A stretch of DNA of 64,000 nt from Ascarosepion bandense (GCA_037127315.1 JBBBDQ010000225.1:675001-739000), one strand, 5' to 3'; positions 25,701 to 33,873 are shown, counted from the first letter of the stretch. Numbers and translations: made by a program. The notes: generated by a model not told the origin, from the letters alone.

Positions 25701-26932
25701 TTACAATCCACAATAAAATTAAAATATATTAAGAAAATATTTTTTTATCCATTTAGGATATTTTAGTCATTTTCTTTACGAACGATTTTTTATGGGATGA
25801 GTAGAGATTTAAAAAGTCTTTTTAACAAGTGTGGGTGCGAGAAATACGTTACTGAACTTTGAATTTAAATACCAGCAAGGCAACTTTTTATATTCATGTG
25901 AAACAGATCTGAGGCGAAGTAAAAACAAATTTGTTAAACAAAAAAAAAAACTTTTAAGAACTTAATTTATTAAATAGGACAGTGATATCTGGAATAAACA
26001 TTCTGATAAAATAGGGTAGTTTTTAAGTTTTTATAAATGATTTAAAAAACGCATGCGACAAAAATGTCAATTTATGATGAGTGTGTCGTGTGGAAAACCT
26101 CGTGGGCAGATTATTTTAGCCTAGGTTTGTAAAAGGAAAATGCTTAAACCAAAAACGTGTGTGTGCGTGTATATAAGAGACAGAAAATGAATTAAGAAAA
26201 ATATAATTAAAAAAAAAAAAATAATGCTTTGAATATTGAAAAACACGTTCTCTGGTTTAATATTTTCCCTAACTATGTCCACTGCTATTTCATTAATGTA
26301 TTGGTCAAATTATCAAACGAAGAATTATGATCAATATTACAAATTTTTTTCCGTTTGATTTAGTAAAGAAATCTAGCCTAAAAAAAAAGTTACATAAAAT
26401 GACGTTGACAGGAGGATGCACGCACATGTATGGCGTGTTTAAAACGATTTCAACTTTTTTTTTCTTCTTAGAATAAAAGTAGTACTTGCTTTGTTTCTCG
26501 ATTAAAGAAAAATCCGAACAGTAAAACTAAAATACAAAGAAAATTTCAGTTCTTCTTTTTAATAAATTAAAAATAAATCTTTGAACTAAAAAGCGATATT
26601 GACCCATATCGGAAATAAAAAAGGAAAAATCGAAAGGATTCAAAATTACAATTTAGTGAAAGACTAACTGGATAGTTTTTTTTTATTCTAAGAAGATTAT
26701 TAGTTGACGAATAATAAATCATTTTCTTTATCTTACTAATCCTCCAAGTGCCTCAACTAAAAATACGTAATTTTTTTTCTTTTAAAGTTTTATTGAAGCG
26801 AATTTTCAACCAAATATTTTTTTAAAAAATTAACGAATAAAATAGACAATAACTTACTTCAGGAACTCCTTCTTCACATTGTGTTGCCATTCCTAACAAC
26901 AGGGCATCAAAACGCTCTGGGTCGTTTGACAT
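1209..26932 (-). CDS. NUDC: NudC nuclear migration protein gene, 5' half (4 exons, partial)
   Basis: Joined exons 26932-26858, 6462-6391, 6239-6045 and 1325-1209 give 153 codons in one frame with no stop. NudC family proteins are dynein- and Hsp90-associated cochaperones acting in the cytoplasm in nuclear migration and cell division. The order seen matches the family: a short NudC N-terminal segment (ERFDALLL, then ARKTDF in exon 2), a highly charged coiled-coil stretch in exon 3 ending in TDEEAEKLQ, an acidic linker, and the entry to the CS domain in exon 4 (NGADLLHYRWTQTLAELE). Every junction is phase 0 with GT donors and AG acceptors. The rest of the CS domain and the stop codon are below position 1. 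A further small phase-0 exon between exons 3 and 4 cannot be excluded, because the vertebrate linker is longer here. The start was chosen at 26932, the first ATG, followed directly by the conserved segment. Confidence 0.9.
1326..3780. other. NudC intron 3, unannotated part
   Basis: This is AT-rich intron sequence with several A and T tracts. Short open frames at 2741-2947 (minus) and 3384-3584 (plus) have no recognisable family. The latter lies just upstream of a Penelope-like fragment and could belong to it. Confidence 0.4.
3790..4330 (+). mobile_element. Penelope-like element C-terminal fragment (GIY-YIG-like), decayed
   Basis: Shifting frames reads a coherent retroelement tail: SSEKIQRICGPYNIRTTFRS near 3885, then MTKDCMCAVPCRCRKKYKGE with ETG at about 3993-4055, a GIY-YIG-like YKGETG core. 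Further on come LQEHHNSVT and KLKESAYMLGY followed by PSIEMNTIWEPV near 4270-4310. Penelope-like elements carry a C-terminal GIY-YIG nuclease after the reverse transcriptase. At least three frame changes and several stops make this a pseudogene fragment; no RT domain is adjacent. Family assignment rests on motif order only. Confidence 0.55.
4362..4389. repeat. poly(A) tract
   Basis: A run of about 28 A follows the Penelope-like fragment and could be the trace of a retrotransposed tail. Confidence 0.7.
4566..4757 (+). repeat. Short interspersed repeat family E, copy 1
   Basis: This copy of about 190 bp begins ATCACCCCAAGCAAGGCGG and ends in a GATAGATAGATCTATCTATC palindromic stretch plus ACTCCAATTG. 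It is nearly identical to 42047-42234. It is flanked by T and A tracts. No clear A/B boxes are seen, so its SINE nature is only inferred. Confidence 0.75.
4803..4905 (+). repeat. Family E repeat, partial copy 2
   Basis: This copy repeats the middle of family E (GAAAGCCGGAAACCACATCC through GTGGAGTGTGAACC) about 40 bp after copy 1, separated by an A-rich spacer. It lacks both ends. The pair looks like a tandem or nested insertion. Confidence 0.75.
5490..5660 (+). pseudogene. LINE reverse-transcriptase fragment
   Basis: A frame around 5515 reads EVQKFNYLGSILTTEN, then a shifted frame reads KLRQLRNKKMSLKENKILN. FNYLGS is typical of the region after the RT palm in RTE/craniate-type LINE proteins. 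No complete domain remains. Confidence 0.5.
6045..6239 (-). CDS. NUDC: NudC exon 3 (charged coiled-coil region)
   Basis: This exon has 65 codons, very rich in Lys, Glu and Ala, consistent with a coiled coil. It ends in ITDEEAEKLQKEIDN, a hallmark of NudC. The acceptor is TTTTTCCAG|ACA. The donor AAT|GTTAGT avoids the in-frame stop that follows if the exon is read through. Confidence 0.9.
6391..6462 (-). CDS. NUDC: NudC exon 2
   Basis: This exon has 24 codons, beginning LMDYFFHFLARKTDF. The acceptor is CTTAACAG and the donor AAAAG|GTATG on the minus strand. The FLARKTDF motif corresponds to FLRRKTDF in vertebrate NudC. Confidence 0.9.
6959..7003. repeat. (TA)n microsatellite
   Basis: About 45 bp of TA repeat, immediately before the 7016-7170 inverted repeat. 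Confidence 0.95.
7016..7170. repeat. Perfect 45-bp inverted repeat (foldback/MITE-like)
   Basis: Arms 7016-7060 and 7126-7170 are exact reverse complements (left arm starts AAGGCTGTCACAATGC), with a 65-base loop. Similarity continues imperfectly outward. (TA)n tracts flank both sides (6959-7003 and 7219-7245). No coding capacity. Confidence 0.9.
7219..7245. repeat. (TA)n microsatellite
   Basis: Short TA tract on the far side of the inverted repeat. Confidence 0.9.
7300..7402 (-). pseudogene. 5S rRNA-derived pseudogene or SINE3-type head
   Basis: Read on the minus strand, this aligns along nearly the whole length of 5S rRNA: CACTGAACTC near 7400, GTTAAGTAGC (box A region, cf. GCTAAGCAGG), GTCAGTATTTAGATGG (box C, cf. 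GTTAGTACTTGGATGG), then TACTTGGGAACACTGGGTAT and TGTAAGCC at the 3' end. Many substitutions, mainly transition-like, and a lost 5' end show it is not functional. It may be a lone pseudogene or the head of a 5S-derived SINE; no partner copy was seen in the window. Confidence 0.75.
7611..8213 (-). pseudogene. Gypsy-type gag fragment with zinc-knuckle remnants
   Basis: The upstream frame (8213-7893) contains INRIKCQILVKGLTSNNDME, then ILTKLEQDSKL and CQNIVDLRYNTAKI, matching the capsid end of the Ty3/gypsy gag also seen at 14.2 and 46.1 kb. The next frame (7829-7611) contains MLHFRNDCPFKTKRYFNC, the remains of CCHC knuckles with Cys lost. A frameshift separates the two. No pol follows. Confidence 0.65.
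8990..9215 (+). promoter_or_regulatory. LTR promoter with CCAAT, CRE and TATA motifs
   Basis: Inverted CCAAT boxes (ATTGG) occur near 8997, 9069 and 9118, a perfect CRE (TGACGTCA) near 9042, and a TATA-like element near 9181, followed about 30 bp later by an initiator-like ATCAGTTGGAG. The arrangement is consistent with U3 of the LTR. Confidence 0.45.
9315..9347. repeat. poly(A) tract inside the LTR
   Basis: A run of about 33 A inside the putative LTR. Confidence 0.9.
10119..12358. other. NudC intron 1, no recognised feature
   Basis: AT-rich intronic sequence. I found no conserved coding motif, RNA gene or paired repeat. Confidence 0.4.
12359..12484 (+). repeat. Interspersed repeat family F, copy 1
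   Basis: About 126 bp beginning CATAGTGTTTTGACCCCAG and ending GGTGGTTCCATGCTCCTC. It is about 90% identical by eye to 20466-20590. It has a GACCTGGGAA segment near the end but no clear pol III boxes. Confidence 0.75.
12610..14760 (-). mobile_element. Decayed Ty3/gypsy element (gag, RT, integrase), minus strand
   Basis: From high to low coordinates: gag capsid end (CLNA, LEQDQKMTF, CQHILNL) near 14440-14200; a gag segment and zinc knuckle CHNCGDKGHKFFH near 14160-13990; RT with KLNGGQIFSKLDLSEAYLQ near 13310-13250 and YLDNTLIKSK near 13165; integrase HHCC/DDE remains LANIDYAGPIK near 12990; and HSIMHLTSPPYHPRSDGMVE with RF near 12775-12705. The RT catalytic box is YLDN, losing the second Asp. 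Many stops and shifts and a poly(T) insertion break it. It is the same family as the element at 44.8-48.2 kb and runs in the sense direction of NudC. LTRs were not identified. Confidence 0.75.
14761..15649. other. NudC intron 1, no recognised feature
   Basis: AT-rich sequence without recognisable genes or repeats. Confidence 0.4.
16230..16600 (-). pseudogene. Penelope-like reverse-transcriptase fragment, minus strand
   Basis: Minus-strand frames give DGISVESLLGSTKVNIFMDF near 16600-16535 (compare the Penelope-like DG..MGSPLGP..ANIF motif), then LQYVDDIFCEGD near 16495-16460 with an intact DD pair, then ICSKTKMDNETKFIKKVL near 16300-16250. The order matches a PLE RT palm and thumb. Frameshifts separate the pieces. 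Homology calls are from memory of motif patterns. Confidence 0.5.
16672..16733. repeat. (TA)n(TG)n microsatellite
   Basis: About 40 bp of TA followed by about 21 bp of TG. Confidence 0.95.
16960..18075 (+). repeat. Long direct repeat H, copy 1 (possible LTR plus leader)
   Basis: About 1.1 kb that matches 22893-23955 with roughly 80-85% identity by eye (for example both share ACAACTGATTAATGACTGTC near the start and TTCATTTGCAG plus GGTTCCTGAAGG near the end). The two copies bracket a Penelope-like element and a gypsy integrase on the same strand, so they could be LTRs of one nested element. No TG...CA ends are evident, and both copies include a TGGTTCC-like stretch that could be a primer-binding site, which argues for LTR-plus-leader units instead. 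Confidence 0.6.
18480..20030 (+). mobile_element. Penelope-like retroelement (RT plus GIY-YIG region), decayed
   Basis: Reading across frames: ETINLKKLKDYPVLETMQ near 18510-18570; YDIKDFYSSI near 18688 (RT motif A); MGVHDGAEVAELVGCLLLHK near 18870-18930; GLYCDDGLIIVD near 18963 (motif C, catalytic DD kept); a long C-terminal region, with IKSI/ANRLS-type IPKGIANRLSTNSSTI near 19215; and KTTCNCRVKTNCPLNGKCQQ then YKVKVYK near 19589-19680 leading into a GIY-YIG-like KIYIGATQDSLK near 19700. This is the family also seen at 57.2 kb. Several frameshifts and stops. It ends just before a hammerhead-like terminus. Confidence 0.7.
20133..20173 (+). ncRNA. Hammerhead-ribozyme-like core at Penelope-like terminus
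   Basis: CTGACAA, then a GCT/GGC 3-bp hairpin with GTAG loop, then GAAA match the CUGAUGA and GAAA core with helix II, with two substitutions in the first core box. GACTTACC (20133-20140) pairs with GGTAGGTC (20166-20173) over 8 bp (one G-U) as helix I. Helix III is not convincing beyond a self-complementary CCTAGG. Hammerheads with weak helix III are known at Penelope-like element termini. Likely inactive. Confidence 0.45.
20305..20328. repeat. poly(T) tract
   Basis: A run of about 24 T. Confidence 0.85.
20466..20590 (+). repeat. Interspersed repeat family F, copy 2
   Basis: Second copy of the 12359-12484 repeat, starting CATAGTGTTTTGTCCCCAG and ending CCATGCTCCTCA. The AATCAGAGGCCTTGCTG segment near 20599 recurs near 20860, so a short local duplication follows it. 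Confidence 0.75.
20940..22090 (+). pseudogene. Gypsy-type integrase and pol tail, decayed
   Basis: The frame from 20984 reads DLVGRNHYWPGL, then C-x2-C in CCMVCQ (zinc-binding domain end), then EKISIDVSGLYGE (first catalytic Asp). The next frame (21263 on) reads AQTIAELVMNEIFCRYGAPA and VIDNEPEHLN (second Asp) and ends near FFYHLQSNEKK, where the family has HPQSNG and the catalytic Glu; here stops intervene. Later frames (about 21560-21960) recall the C-terminal pol region (HANDLKLAG near 21920). No open gene remains. It sits between the two long direct repeats. Confidence 0.7.
22893..23955 (+). repeat. Long direct repeat H, copy 2
   Basis: Second copy of the 16960-18075 repeat. An A-tract followed by GGGAG precedes it, which resembles a polypurine tract and would fit a 3' LTR starting here. 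The copy runs through GGTTCCTGAAGG near 23804 and fades near GGGGCAGGCC. Confidence 0.6.
23956..26857. other. NudC intron 1, promoter-proximal part
   Basis: Very AT-rich. A segment at about 25195-25330 (GATCAATATACTTTCG and GGCTTTCAATTATAGC) resembles 35865-35990, indicating a shared AT-rich repeat family. No genes recognised. Confidence 0.4.
26858..26932 (-). CDS. NUDC: NudC exon 1 (start codon)
   Basis: This exon has 25 codons from ATG at 26932-26930, reading MSNDPERFDALLLGM and ending GVPE. The donor reads GAA|GTAAGTT on the minus strand. The ERFD..LL.MA pattern is the conserved beginning of NudC. Confidence 0.88.
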
Positions 26933-27070
26933 TTTTCTAAAATTGAATTCCTGTCTCCTGTACAACAGTAATTCGCTACGTAACTCCGGCTACGAATGAC
27001 GAATACGATCGGAAACTTCCAACAGGAAGCGGCAACAGAAATTACGGTAAGCCACAAGTGCCACTAAAAT
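26933..27070 (-). promoter_or_regulatory. Probable NudC 5' UTR and TATA-less promoter
   Basis: The stretch directly upstream of the NudC start is locally richer in GC and CpG than its surroundings. It holds ETS-type cores (AGGAAG at about 27024, GGAAAC near 27011) and no TATA box, as is common for housekeeping genes. The transcription start cannot be placed from sequence alone. Confidence 0.4.
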
Positions 27071-27625
27071 TAAGAAATCACAGTAGGAGGGGCATATTTG
27101 GTAGATCATTTTTTTCACTGATTATTGTTGATTGTAAATAAATTTAAATAAAACTGTTGTAAAAATTAAATGTAAATATGAAGATCATTATAGTAATAGT
27201 GTGCACGTGTCAGCAAAAAATGTCGCTAATTGTTAGAATTTTGCAATTAAGCAAAAAAGTCCTAAAACAATAAAGCGGAGATAAAGAATTTACATCTAAA
27301 ATAAAGGCCCATGAAACGTTTAATTAATGCGTTCCCTTTATACTTTTTAGGTGTTCAACGATATGTATGATTCATTGATTGCTCCTGGTAGTATATAAAT
27401 CGCCTTTTGCTCAATATATTTTCATATTAAAAATTTTGTTTAACATCTCTTGAAAGATTAGCAACAGAACGACAAAGACTACTTCAAAACAAGTTGAACC
27501 CAGACGATCATTTAATAGACAAAGGTATTTGAGTGCCTCACATGAAAGGCTTGAACAAATAAGACTGTAATAGAAACGTTGGAGTAAAGGCACTGATTAA
27601 TTAAACGGTTCATTTTGATCGAGAA
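27071..27625. other. Upstream of NudC, no recognised feature
   Basis: AT-rich intergenic sequence between the NudC promoter and the first Helitron-like repeat. Confidence 0.4.
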
Positions 27626-27627
27626 CT

Positions 27628-28190
27628 AATCTAAAAGGCAATTCTTGTGTCTGTGCGTGACTGTTCCCTATGCACACCTACTTTTTTAAGCTGCGCTATT
27701 CAAACTTTCTAGGGACACATATCTACAGGGAAGCCAGGTCGACACATACTTTTCGAGTTTTAAATTCAGCAATTTTCCCTTTCGCACTTTTTGGCCAATG
27801 GGGCCGGTTGTTTACATTTGCTCCGTAAAACATCTAAGATCTAAGATGGTTGCTGGATTACGACACAGATATCAAATCACACGTATCAAACGCGACTAAA
27901 ATATTTTTTTATTAAAAAAAAAAAAAAAAAAAATGAGCGCCTTTATATTTAATTTTTTATTCCGACATTTTAAAAATTCATTTGGTCAACAAAAAAAATG
28001 TGAAAGTTTTTCCCAGTAATTTTGAAACAAAAGAAATATTAAAAAATGTAGGCGTGCATAGGGAACAGTCACACACAGACTCACAGATTGCCTTTTAATT
28101 GTCTGCAGCGAATTGAAACGTATTTGTTTCATCCGCTGAAAAAATTATAATGTTCTGAGTTGCACAAGCCACGCCGGGCCATGATGCTTG
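27628..28190 (+). mobile_element. Helitron-like non-autonomous element, copy 1
   Basis: It begins TCTAAAAGGCAATTCTTGTG followed by GTGACTGTTCCCTATGCAC and shares about 400 bp with copy 2 (for example AGGGACACATATCTACAGGG and TTTACATTTGCTCCGTAAAA). An inverted copy of its first ~50 bp lies at 28048-28100. It closes with TTCTGAGTTGCACAAGCC then ACGCCGGGCCATGATGC, resembling the GC-rich hairpin before a CTRR Helitron terminus. The terminal tetranucleotide is obscured by a (CTTG)n tract. No Rep/helicase is encoded. Confidence 0.55.
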
Positions 28191-28254
28191 CTTGCTTGCT
28201 TGTCTCTGTCTCTGTCTCTGTCTTTCTCTCTCTCTCTCTCTATATATATATATA
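28190..28254. repeat. (CTTG)n, (TCTG)n, (TC)n and (TA)n tracts
   Basis: Simple repeats at the join of two Helitron-like copies. Confidence 0.9.
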
Positions 28255-29520
28255 AGGCAGTCTGTGAGTCTGTGTGTGACTGTTCCCTATGCACGCCTAC
28301 ATCTTTTAAGCTACGCCATTCAAACTTTCTAGGGACACATATCTACAGGGAAGCCAGGTCGACACGTACTTTTTGAGTTTAAATTCAGCAATTTTTACCT
28401 TTCACATTTTTTAGCCAACGGAGTCGATTGTTTACATTTGCTCCGTAAAACATCTAAGATCTAAGATGGTTGCTAGATTACGTCACAGAAATCAAATCAC
28501 ACGTGCCAACGCGACAAAAAAAAAAAAAATGAGCCTTTATATTCAATTTTTATTCCGACGTTTTAAAAATGCATTTGGTCAACAAAAAAATATGAAAATT
28601 TTTCCCCGTAATTTTGAAACAAAAGAAATATTTTAAAAAAATGTGTTTTTTCAAATAAAAACAAAATATGTAAAAAAAAGGGGGGTAAATTTTCGTTTTA
28701 GAACCCGAAGGCTAATATCCTTTCAAATTTTTCCAAAATAGTCTACTTTCCGTGCAAATGTATATGCTAAACTCAAATCAGAAATTAGATATTGAAGAAA
28801 CCGACCTTTTTGATGTTAACGACCAGAAAAAAAAATCTGATTTCTCGCTCTTTTTGTCAGCCATTACCGGCTTAGTGAGAGTCATTCGCTGCTGAACGAT
28901 TTTAGGCGTAGTAAAAAAAATTTGGGCCTATTTACTTCCTTTACAGAAAAGTCCAAAAAGAAATTAGTACGCGATTTTTTTTATCGGTACTTAATTTCAG
29001 AAGAAAGTTATTGACATTGAAACAAGTAGAAAAAAAAAAAACAAAAAAAGAAAAAAGAAAAGAGTTATTTACGTGTATAAAAAGTTATTTTCGTGTGTTT
29101 GCGTATATAAGGGATTTTAACCTTCGGGTCCTAAAACGAAAATTTACCATGTCTACATTTTTAAATATTCTTCGAAAATTTCTGAAATTCATTTAGTCAA
29201 CAAAAAATGTAAATATTTCCCCCGTAATTTTGAAAGAAATACAAAAAACGCAATGTTGTTTACTTTACAAGGTCACACAAAACATCAACTCACGTTTACG
29301 CAAAACAAAAGAAAATAGTTTTTTTTTTCATGGAATTTTTTAACAATTTTTAAACAACAATTTTTTATATAATTACTTTTTTTTTTTTTATATATATAAC
29401 CGAGTTTTAAAGTGAGGCGGCGACTACAAGCGCTTGGAAATCGCAACACGTTACAAAGTGGCTACAATCATCTAATTAAAAAATGTTCTGAGTTGCACGG
29501 GCAACGCCGGGCTATGACGC
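28238..29520 (+). mobile_element. Helitron-like non-autonomous element, copy 2
   Basis: The head (TATATATATAAGGCAGTCTG, then GTGACTGTTCCCTATGCAC) repeats copy 1 over about 390 bp. The tail near 29490-29518 reads GAGTTGCACGGGCAACGCCG then GGCTATGACGCTAG|T, a GC-rich near-palindrome followed about 10 bases later by CTAG, as expected for a Helitron 3' end. The interior is AT-rich with a short block (29150-29230) that echoes 28600. No ORF of note. Confidence 0.6.
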
Positions 29521-29929
29521 TAGTTCTATAAAAATGCAGATAAATATTTTATTTGCATTGATTATTAAAATGACTAAGGGAAGTAATCACTCATAAATTC
29601 ACTAACGCAAGTTAATTTGCCTCCCTTCCTCCTACAGATGGGACAAGAAAATATAAATAAATATATTATACAGTGATGATTATTATATAGTTTGATTATG
29701 TCATCTTGCTTCGAACAACCAGATAATATAATAATAATTTTGTGGTAATTTCTACTTTATTTTTCAAATATTAGGTGTGATGTTAAGTTTACGGTTGTCA
29801 TTAGACAGCAAAGAGTTAACTGCTAATGACAATCTTAAGAACTAATAAGATTTATTATCGGGAGACAACACACGCTGGGCATATGATAGTGTCGCTAGCA
29901 GAAGGAACACTGAAATAACTATTAGACAA

Positions 29930-30040
29930 TGTCCTTAGAAAAAAAGAAAAGAGTGTTGGACTGTTATGTAATATCTATGTATGGCAGTGAATATTGGGTA
30001 GTTTCCTCACAGATGAAGGATTGCTACAGATGTAGTTCTG
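29930..30040 (+). pseudogene. LINE RT tail fragment
   Basis: A frame reads RVLDCYVISMYGSEYWVVSS, recalling the ECYV.P.L.YG.E.W. region of RTE/craniate-type LINE proteins, followed by MKDCYR. Too short to classify. Confidence 0.4.
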
Positions 30041-30651
30041 TAGTGAACAAAACAAGTTCTAAATTTTAAAATTCAAATGCTAAGCACTAACTCATTGATT
30101 TTGTTAGAAATAAATTAATTTTTCCGAATTTAGAAACTTTGCTTAGCACACACAAAACTCGCGAAATTTCTCACCTCGATGCAAAATGTTTTTCGACCAA
30201 TAGAAAACTAGAAAACATCTAAAAACAAAATAGAAAGGCCAGAATCACATCCGGGAGTGAATTCCCAAATTACCTTCTCAAACCACTAAGTCGACCGTGT
30301 CCAGAGAGAAATGAGACGAGCGTAATTAACACGTCCCTTGACAAACATCAAGCGATCGTTATTATTATTGTCGCTATCTTTCTCTATCACCTCTCATTTA
30401 TCATCCCCTTCCTTTTCACCATTCACCCTGAGCGATAACTTCAAAGACTATCCTACCCAACAATAAACGCTCATACATACATACATTCCTGCCTACGTAC
30501 ACATAAACTCACTCTTGCAAGGACTACTACGAACTTTTGGTACTCTTAACTTTTTAAAATGAAGAATCACATCTACAGTTCTACCAATAGATGCTGAGGA
30601 TATTATAGACATACTATGTGAGAAATAAGGAAGTCTTCAGGAGAATAGAAA

Positions 30652-30652
<1 letters not shown>

Positions 30653-30704
<52 letters not shown>

Positions 30705-30725
30705 AAAAAAAAAAAAACAAAAAAC
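30653..30725. repeat. Long A-rich tract
   Basis: Over 60 nearly uninterrupted A residues. No recognisable element lies directly upstream. Confidence 0.95.
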
Positions 30726-32039
30726 AACTGCTAACAATAAAAAAAAGAGCTGATAATTATTAGGATATATAATGAGGGAAGACGGCTTGGATAATGTAAC
30801 ACTTTAGCATGACACATGCCCCGTAAAGTGTGAAATTATTCACGTCTTCATGTCTTCTTTCCAAGAGAAGTGGGAGAAACATTTGACGTATCTAAGTTAA
30901 TGGATGTCAAAACAACTATTATTTTTTTGACAAATAAGTATAGTAAAGGTGCAAGAGTTACTTAGCGCAGCAAAAAACACGGGTTTTGATTGCAAAGTCA
31001 ATAATTACATAGCCAGAACAAGGTAACCTTCTACTTTCAACTACGCAGCTACTTCAGTCCATATCGCATATGAGACCACATTATTTTTTACCCTTATCCT
31101 GGCCAACAGACTTGGTGCATTTAATTTTACCCCTATCAGTGTACACATAGTAACTTTACCAATTCTACTTTTTTTTATTAAATATTCATCCAATACAAGG
31201 CCCAAGAGCCACTCAAGGTAGAGCGTAACTGAACACGGTTTTGTATGGACGTAAGAGGTATAACTAAGTGCAGATTATTATGATATGCAATATAGATAAA
31301 GGTTTACACTTGTGGTGATACCGACCGAGCAAAAGCGAGGGACCGGATATTTGCTCTATACCGATCAAAAAGCAAATGAACAAAAATCGTCTCTGCGCAG
31401 GTGTATTCACGCAGATGTTCCGGCTGAAAAATAAAAATTAATCAAATATCAAATTTCCATTTCGCGACCCTACGCGAATTTTATTTACCAGTCAATGGGA
31501 AGCCCAGAATCAAATACAAGTGTGAAATTCAAAACGAGCTGCTTTTGATCCAAAAAGCAGATATAAAAAGCGGATACAGACAAGACCCCAGCAGACTGGC
31601 AAACGAGAGGAGAAGAGTGTAATTAATATCCCCTGGACTTAAGTCGAGCGGTTACTACGCTTGCTTCTTTCCTTCTCCCCTGTCTCAAAAGTACTTACTG
31701 ACCTAAGGAGCGACTACTTCAAAGACATTTTTCACATACCTCCGCTCTCCACATTCCTAAGCCTTTTATCTCTTTCAGCTCATTATTTGCCATGAACATT
31801 CTAACCTCCGTTGGACTTTTATTTAAAGCATTACTTTAATTGTAAAACATTAATTGATATGTGTATATATATGTATATGTTATTTTCTACTCAAATGGCC
31901 TTTCTTGATTTTATAATCATTTTATGACTTATAGGCCAAATTCCGTTAACCTGCAATAATATACAACTACCCTTCACTAGAACGGACTCCGACTACTAAC
32001 AGGAAAAGAATAGATAAGCAACCCACTATACACTAAACT
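30726..32039. other. Intergenic, no firm feature
   Basis: The stretch around 31600-31700 (GAGTGTAATTAATATCCCCT) weakly resembles 30310-30360 (GAGCGTAATTAACACGTCCC), so two copies of an old repeat may be present. Nothing else recognised. Confidence 0.35.
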
Positions 32040-32510
32040 TGAAGAGGTTAAAATTGCAGGGTTGGAGAAGCATCCCCTCGGCAGTCTGTTATATAAAGTA
32101 ATAGTTCCCCCAAAAAGCTGTCGGAATGTGACTTGCTTCTTACCAATAGAATATGAAGAGAATGGAGATGTCGGCCCTATGTACGTGGCATGGCCCTAAT
32201 TTTAAAGGTCTGAACTAGTTGAACTAAGGAATTTTTAAACATTTCCCATGGAAATAGCGATAGAATAGCGATAAGCTTGCGATATCTCGTCTGTAGGAAA
32301 GGGGATGTAGGGCTGAAAATAATTAATGGCCCACAAGGCTATGTAAACGCCTTTGAACTTTTATAAGGCTGGAAAGTGAGGATTTGGCAACTTTATTACG
32401 TATATGACACCGATGCTCCATTTTTGGTCTAATATGACTCTTGTAAAGATATAGCACAGCAAGAGGTGTCAAGTACTTCCTAGAGACGCGCAAGAGACCG
32501 ATCATTTTGT
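32040..32510 (-). pseudogene. Jockey/CR1-like LINE, RT C-terminal fragment
   Basis: The minus frame 32505-32323 reads LYLYKSHIRPKMEHRCHI then SSLSSLIKVQRRL, matching the thumb region (LY.AQIRP.MEY..HIW...SSL..L...Q.R) of jockey/CR1-type LINEs. It continues after a stop into HPLSYRRDIASLSLFYRYFH near 32310-32245. Stops follow every few dozen codons. The 5' part is missing, as in typical 5'-truncated LINE copies. Confidence 0.7.
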
Positions 32511-32574
32511 TTAGCGATAGATTGTTAGCATCATCTTAACTGTTAGTTTCCTTTTGTATTCATCTGCAATGCAA

Positions 32575-32790
32575 TAGAGGCATGGTGGAGTAATGAAGAG
32601 CGGCTCAGATTAAGGAATCGGAAAGCCGAGTTTGAATTCCAGTCGGGTTCATTACATTCATTTACGTGCTAATACCCCAAGCTATGGGTAAAATGTCTGT
32701 CGTGCCCAAAGAAACACCACTTCTACTGCTGCTGCAGTACGTGTGGTGCCCCTACGGCTTCAATGAGTCAAGAGATATCTGGATCTGACA
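32575..32790 (+). mobile_element. tRNA-like SINE, copy C
   Basis: A box-A-like GGCATGGTGGAGTAATG is followed by a B box in GAGTTTGAATTCCAG. The region from AATCGGAAAGCCGAG onward is clearly related to the SINE at 36039. The 3' part diverges. Confidence 0.6.
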
Positions 32791-33114
32791 ATATAATATA
32801 TCCAACTTAACAAGCTGTGCTCTAAAAGTAGGTAACTTCAGTTTAATACAACTCTTATAATTGACAGCTATTATCACGTGACCATGATTCGGCAAAACGA
32901 AAACGAGGCCCACAATGACTGTGGTGTACACAGGAGCGTATAAAAGAAGCAGACTAAAGAGGCAAACAAGTTAGTCGCCGGCCCTTTGTGTGAGCACCAG
33001 ACTATTTTCGATGGCACCAGACTTGTTTGTATTTTTGTTTTTTTGTGCCTATACTAGTATTGTTAGATTAACGAAGGGTTTTATTTTTAGACTTAAACCG
33101 TTTGATTTAATTTA

Positions 33115-33340
33115 ACTTCTTATTTTATTAGTAGGTACCTCACTAAATAGCTGAAAAAAAAAAACAAAAAAAAAAAAAACAACAGCATAGTATGAACAAA
33201 AAAAAGGACCCCAAACTTAATAAAAACGAACTTTTTCTATTTATGTTGTCATTAAGAGGAAAGATCAAAGTATTTTTTTAATTATTTAGAAAAAAATTTA
33301 ATTCCTTCTAACACGTTCGAAATTTTGGTAAAACATCATG
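33115..33340 (+). repeat. AT-rich repeat family K, copy 1
   Basis: Shares GGTACCTC, an A/C tract, CAGCATAG, ACTTAATAAAAACGAA and AACACGTTCGAAAT in the same order with 53848-54030; its reverse complement also matches 53660-53800. Confidence 0.65.
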
Positions 33341-33873
33341 TTTTGATTTTAGTTAGTTAGGAACCAAATCGTTATGAAGGTTTACAATGGAAAACGTATT
33401 ACATTACTCATTTTTTTTGTTTTGTTTTTTGGTGACAAACACATTCATTTGGAAATTCTTGCAAAAATCAGATAATTGTCAAATTTTAATGAAACTTTCA
33501 GAACTTATTCAGAAATGAATTAAAGAATTTTTGAAGTTATTATTTTTTTAAAAATCTTAGTAAAAATATATTTTTTTTTACATCTGTTATCCCACCTCCA
33601 CGTAAATTCATGAAATTTTAAGAAATTAAATTTTGTTGCGAAAATTGGTTTTATTAATTCAACACAGGACTCATTGGGGAATGTAAATCATCTATTATTT
33701 CTTTGCTTTTATTTCCGAAAAAAATTCAATAAAACTTTGGTATTATTTAATTTGATAAGCTTTAAATTGCTTCAATAAATAATATAAATTAAGGACATTA
33801 TAGTCTAAATAAATTTTTTCTTCGATTAATAATGAAATTTTAAAAGAATTGTTTTCTTCTTTTTAATTATGAT
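33341..33873. other. AT-rich sequence related to 53.3-53.7 kb
   Basis: Blocks such as TTTGGAAATTCTTGCAAAAA near 33449 occur in reverse orientation near 53560, so this is part of a longer repeat family. No coding capacity. Confidence 0.45.

Noticed and set aside
28190..28254. CRISPR-like or regulated repeat array
   Set aside because: It is simple-sequence repeat (CTTG, TCTG, TC, TA) at a transposon junction.
30653..30725. Retroposed gene tail
   Set aside because: No coding or SINE sequence precedes the A-tract.
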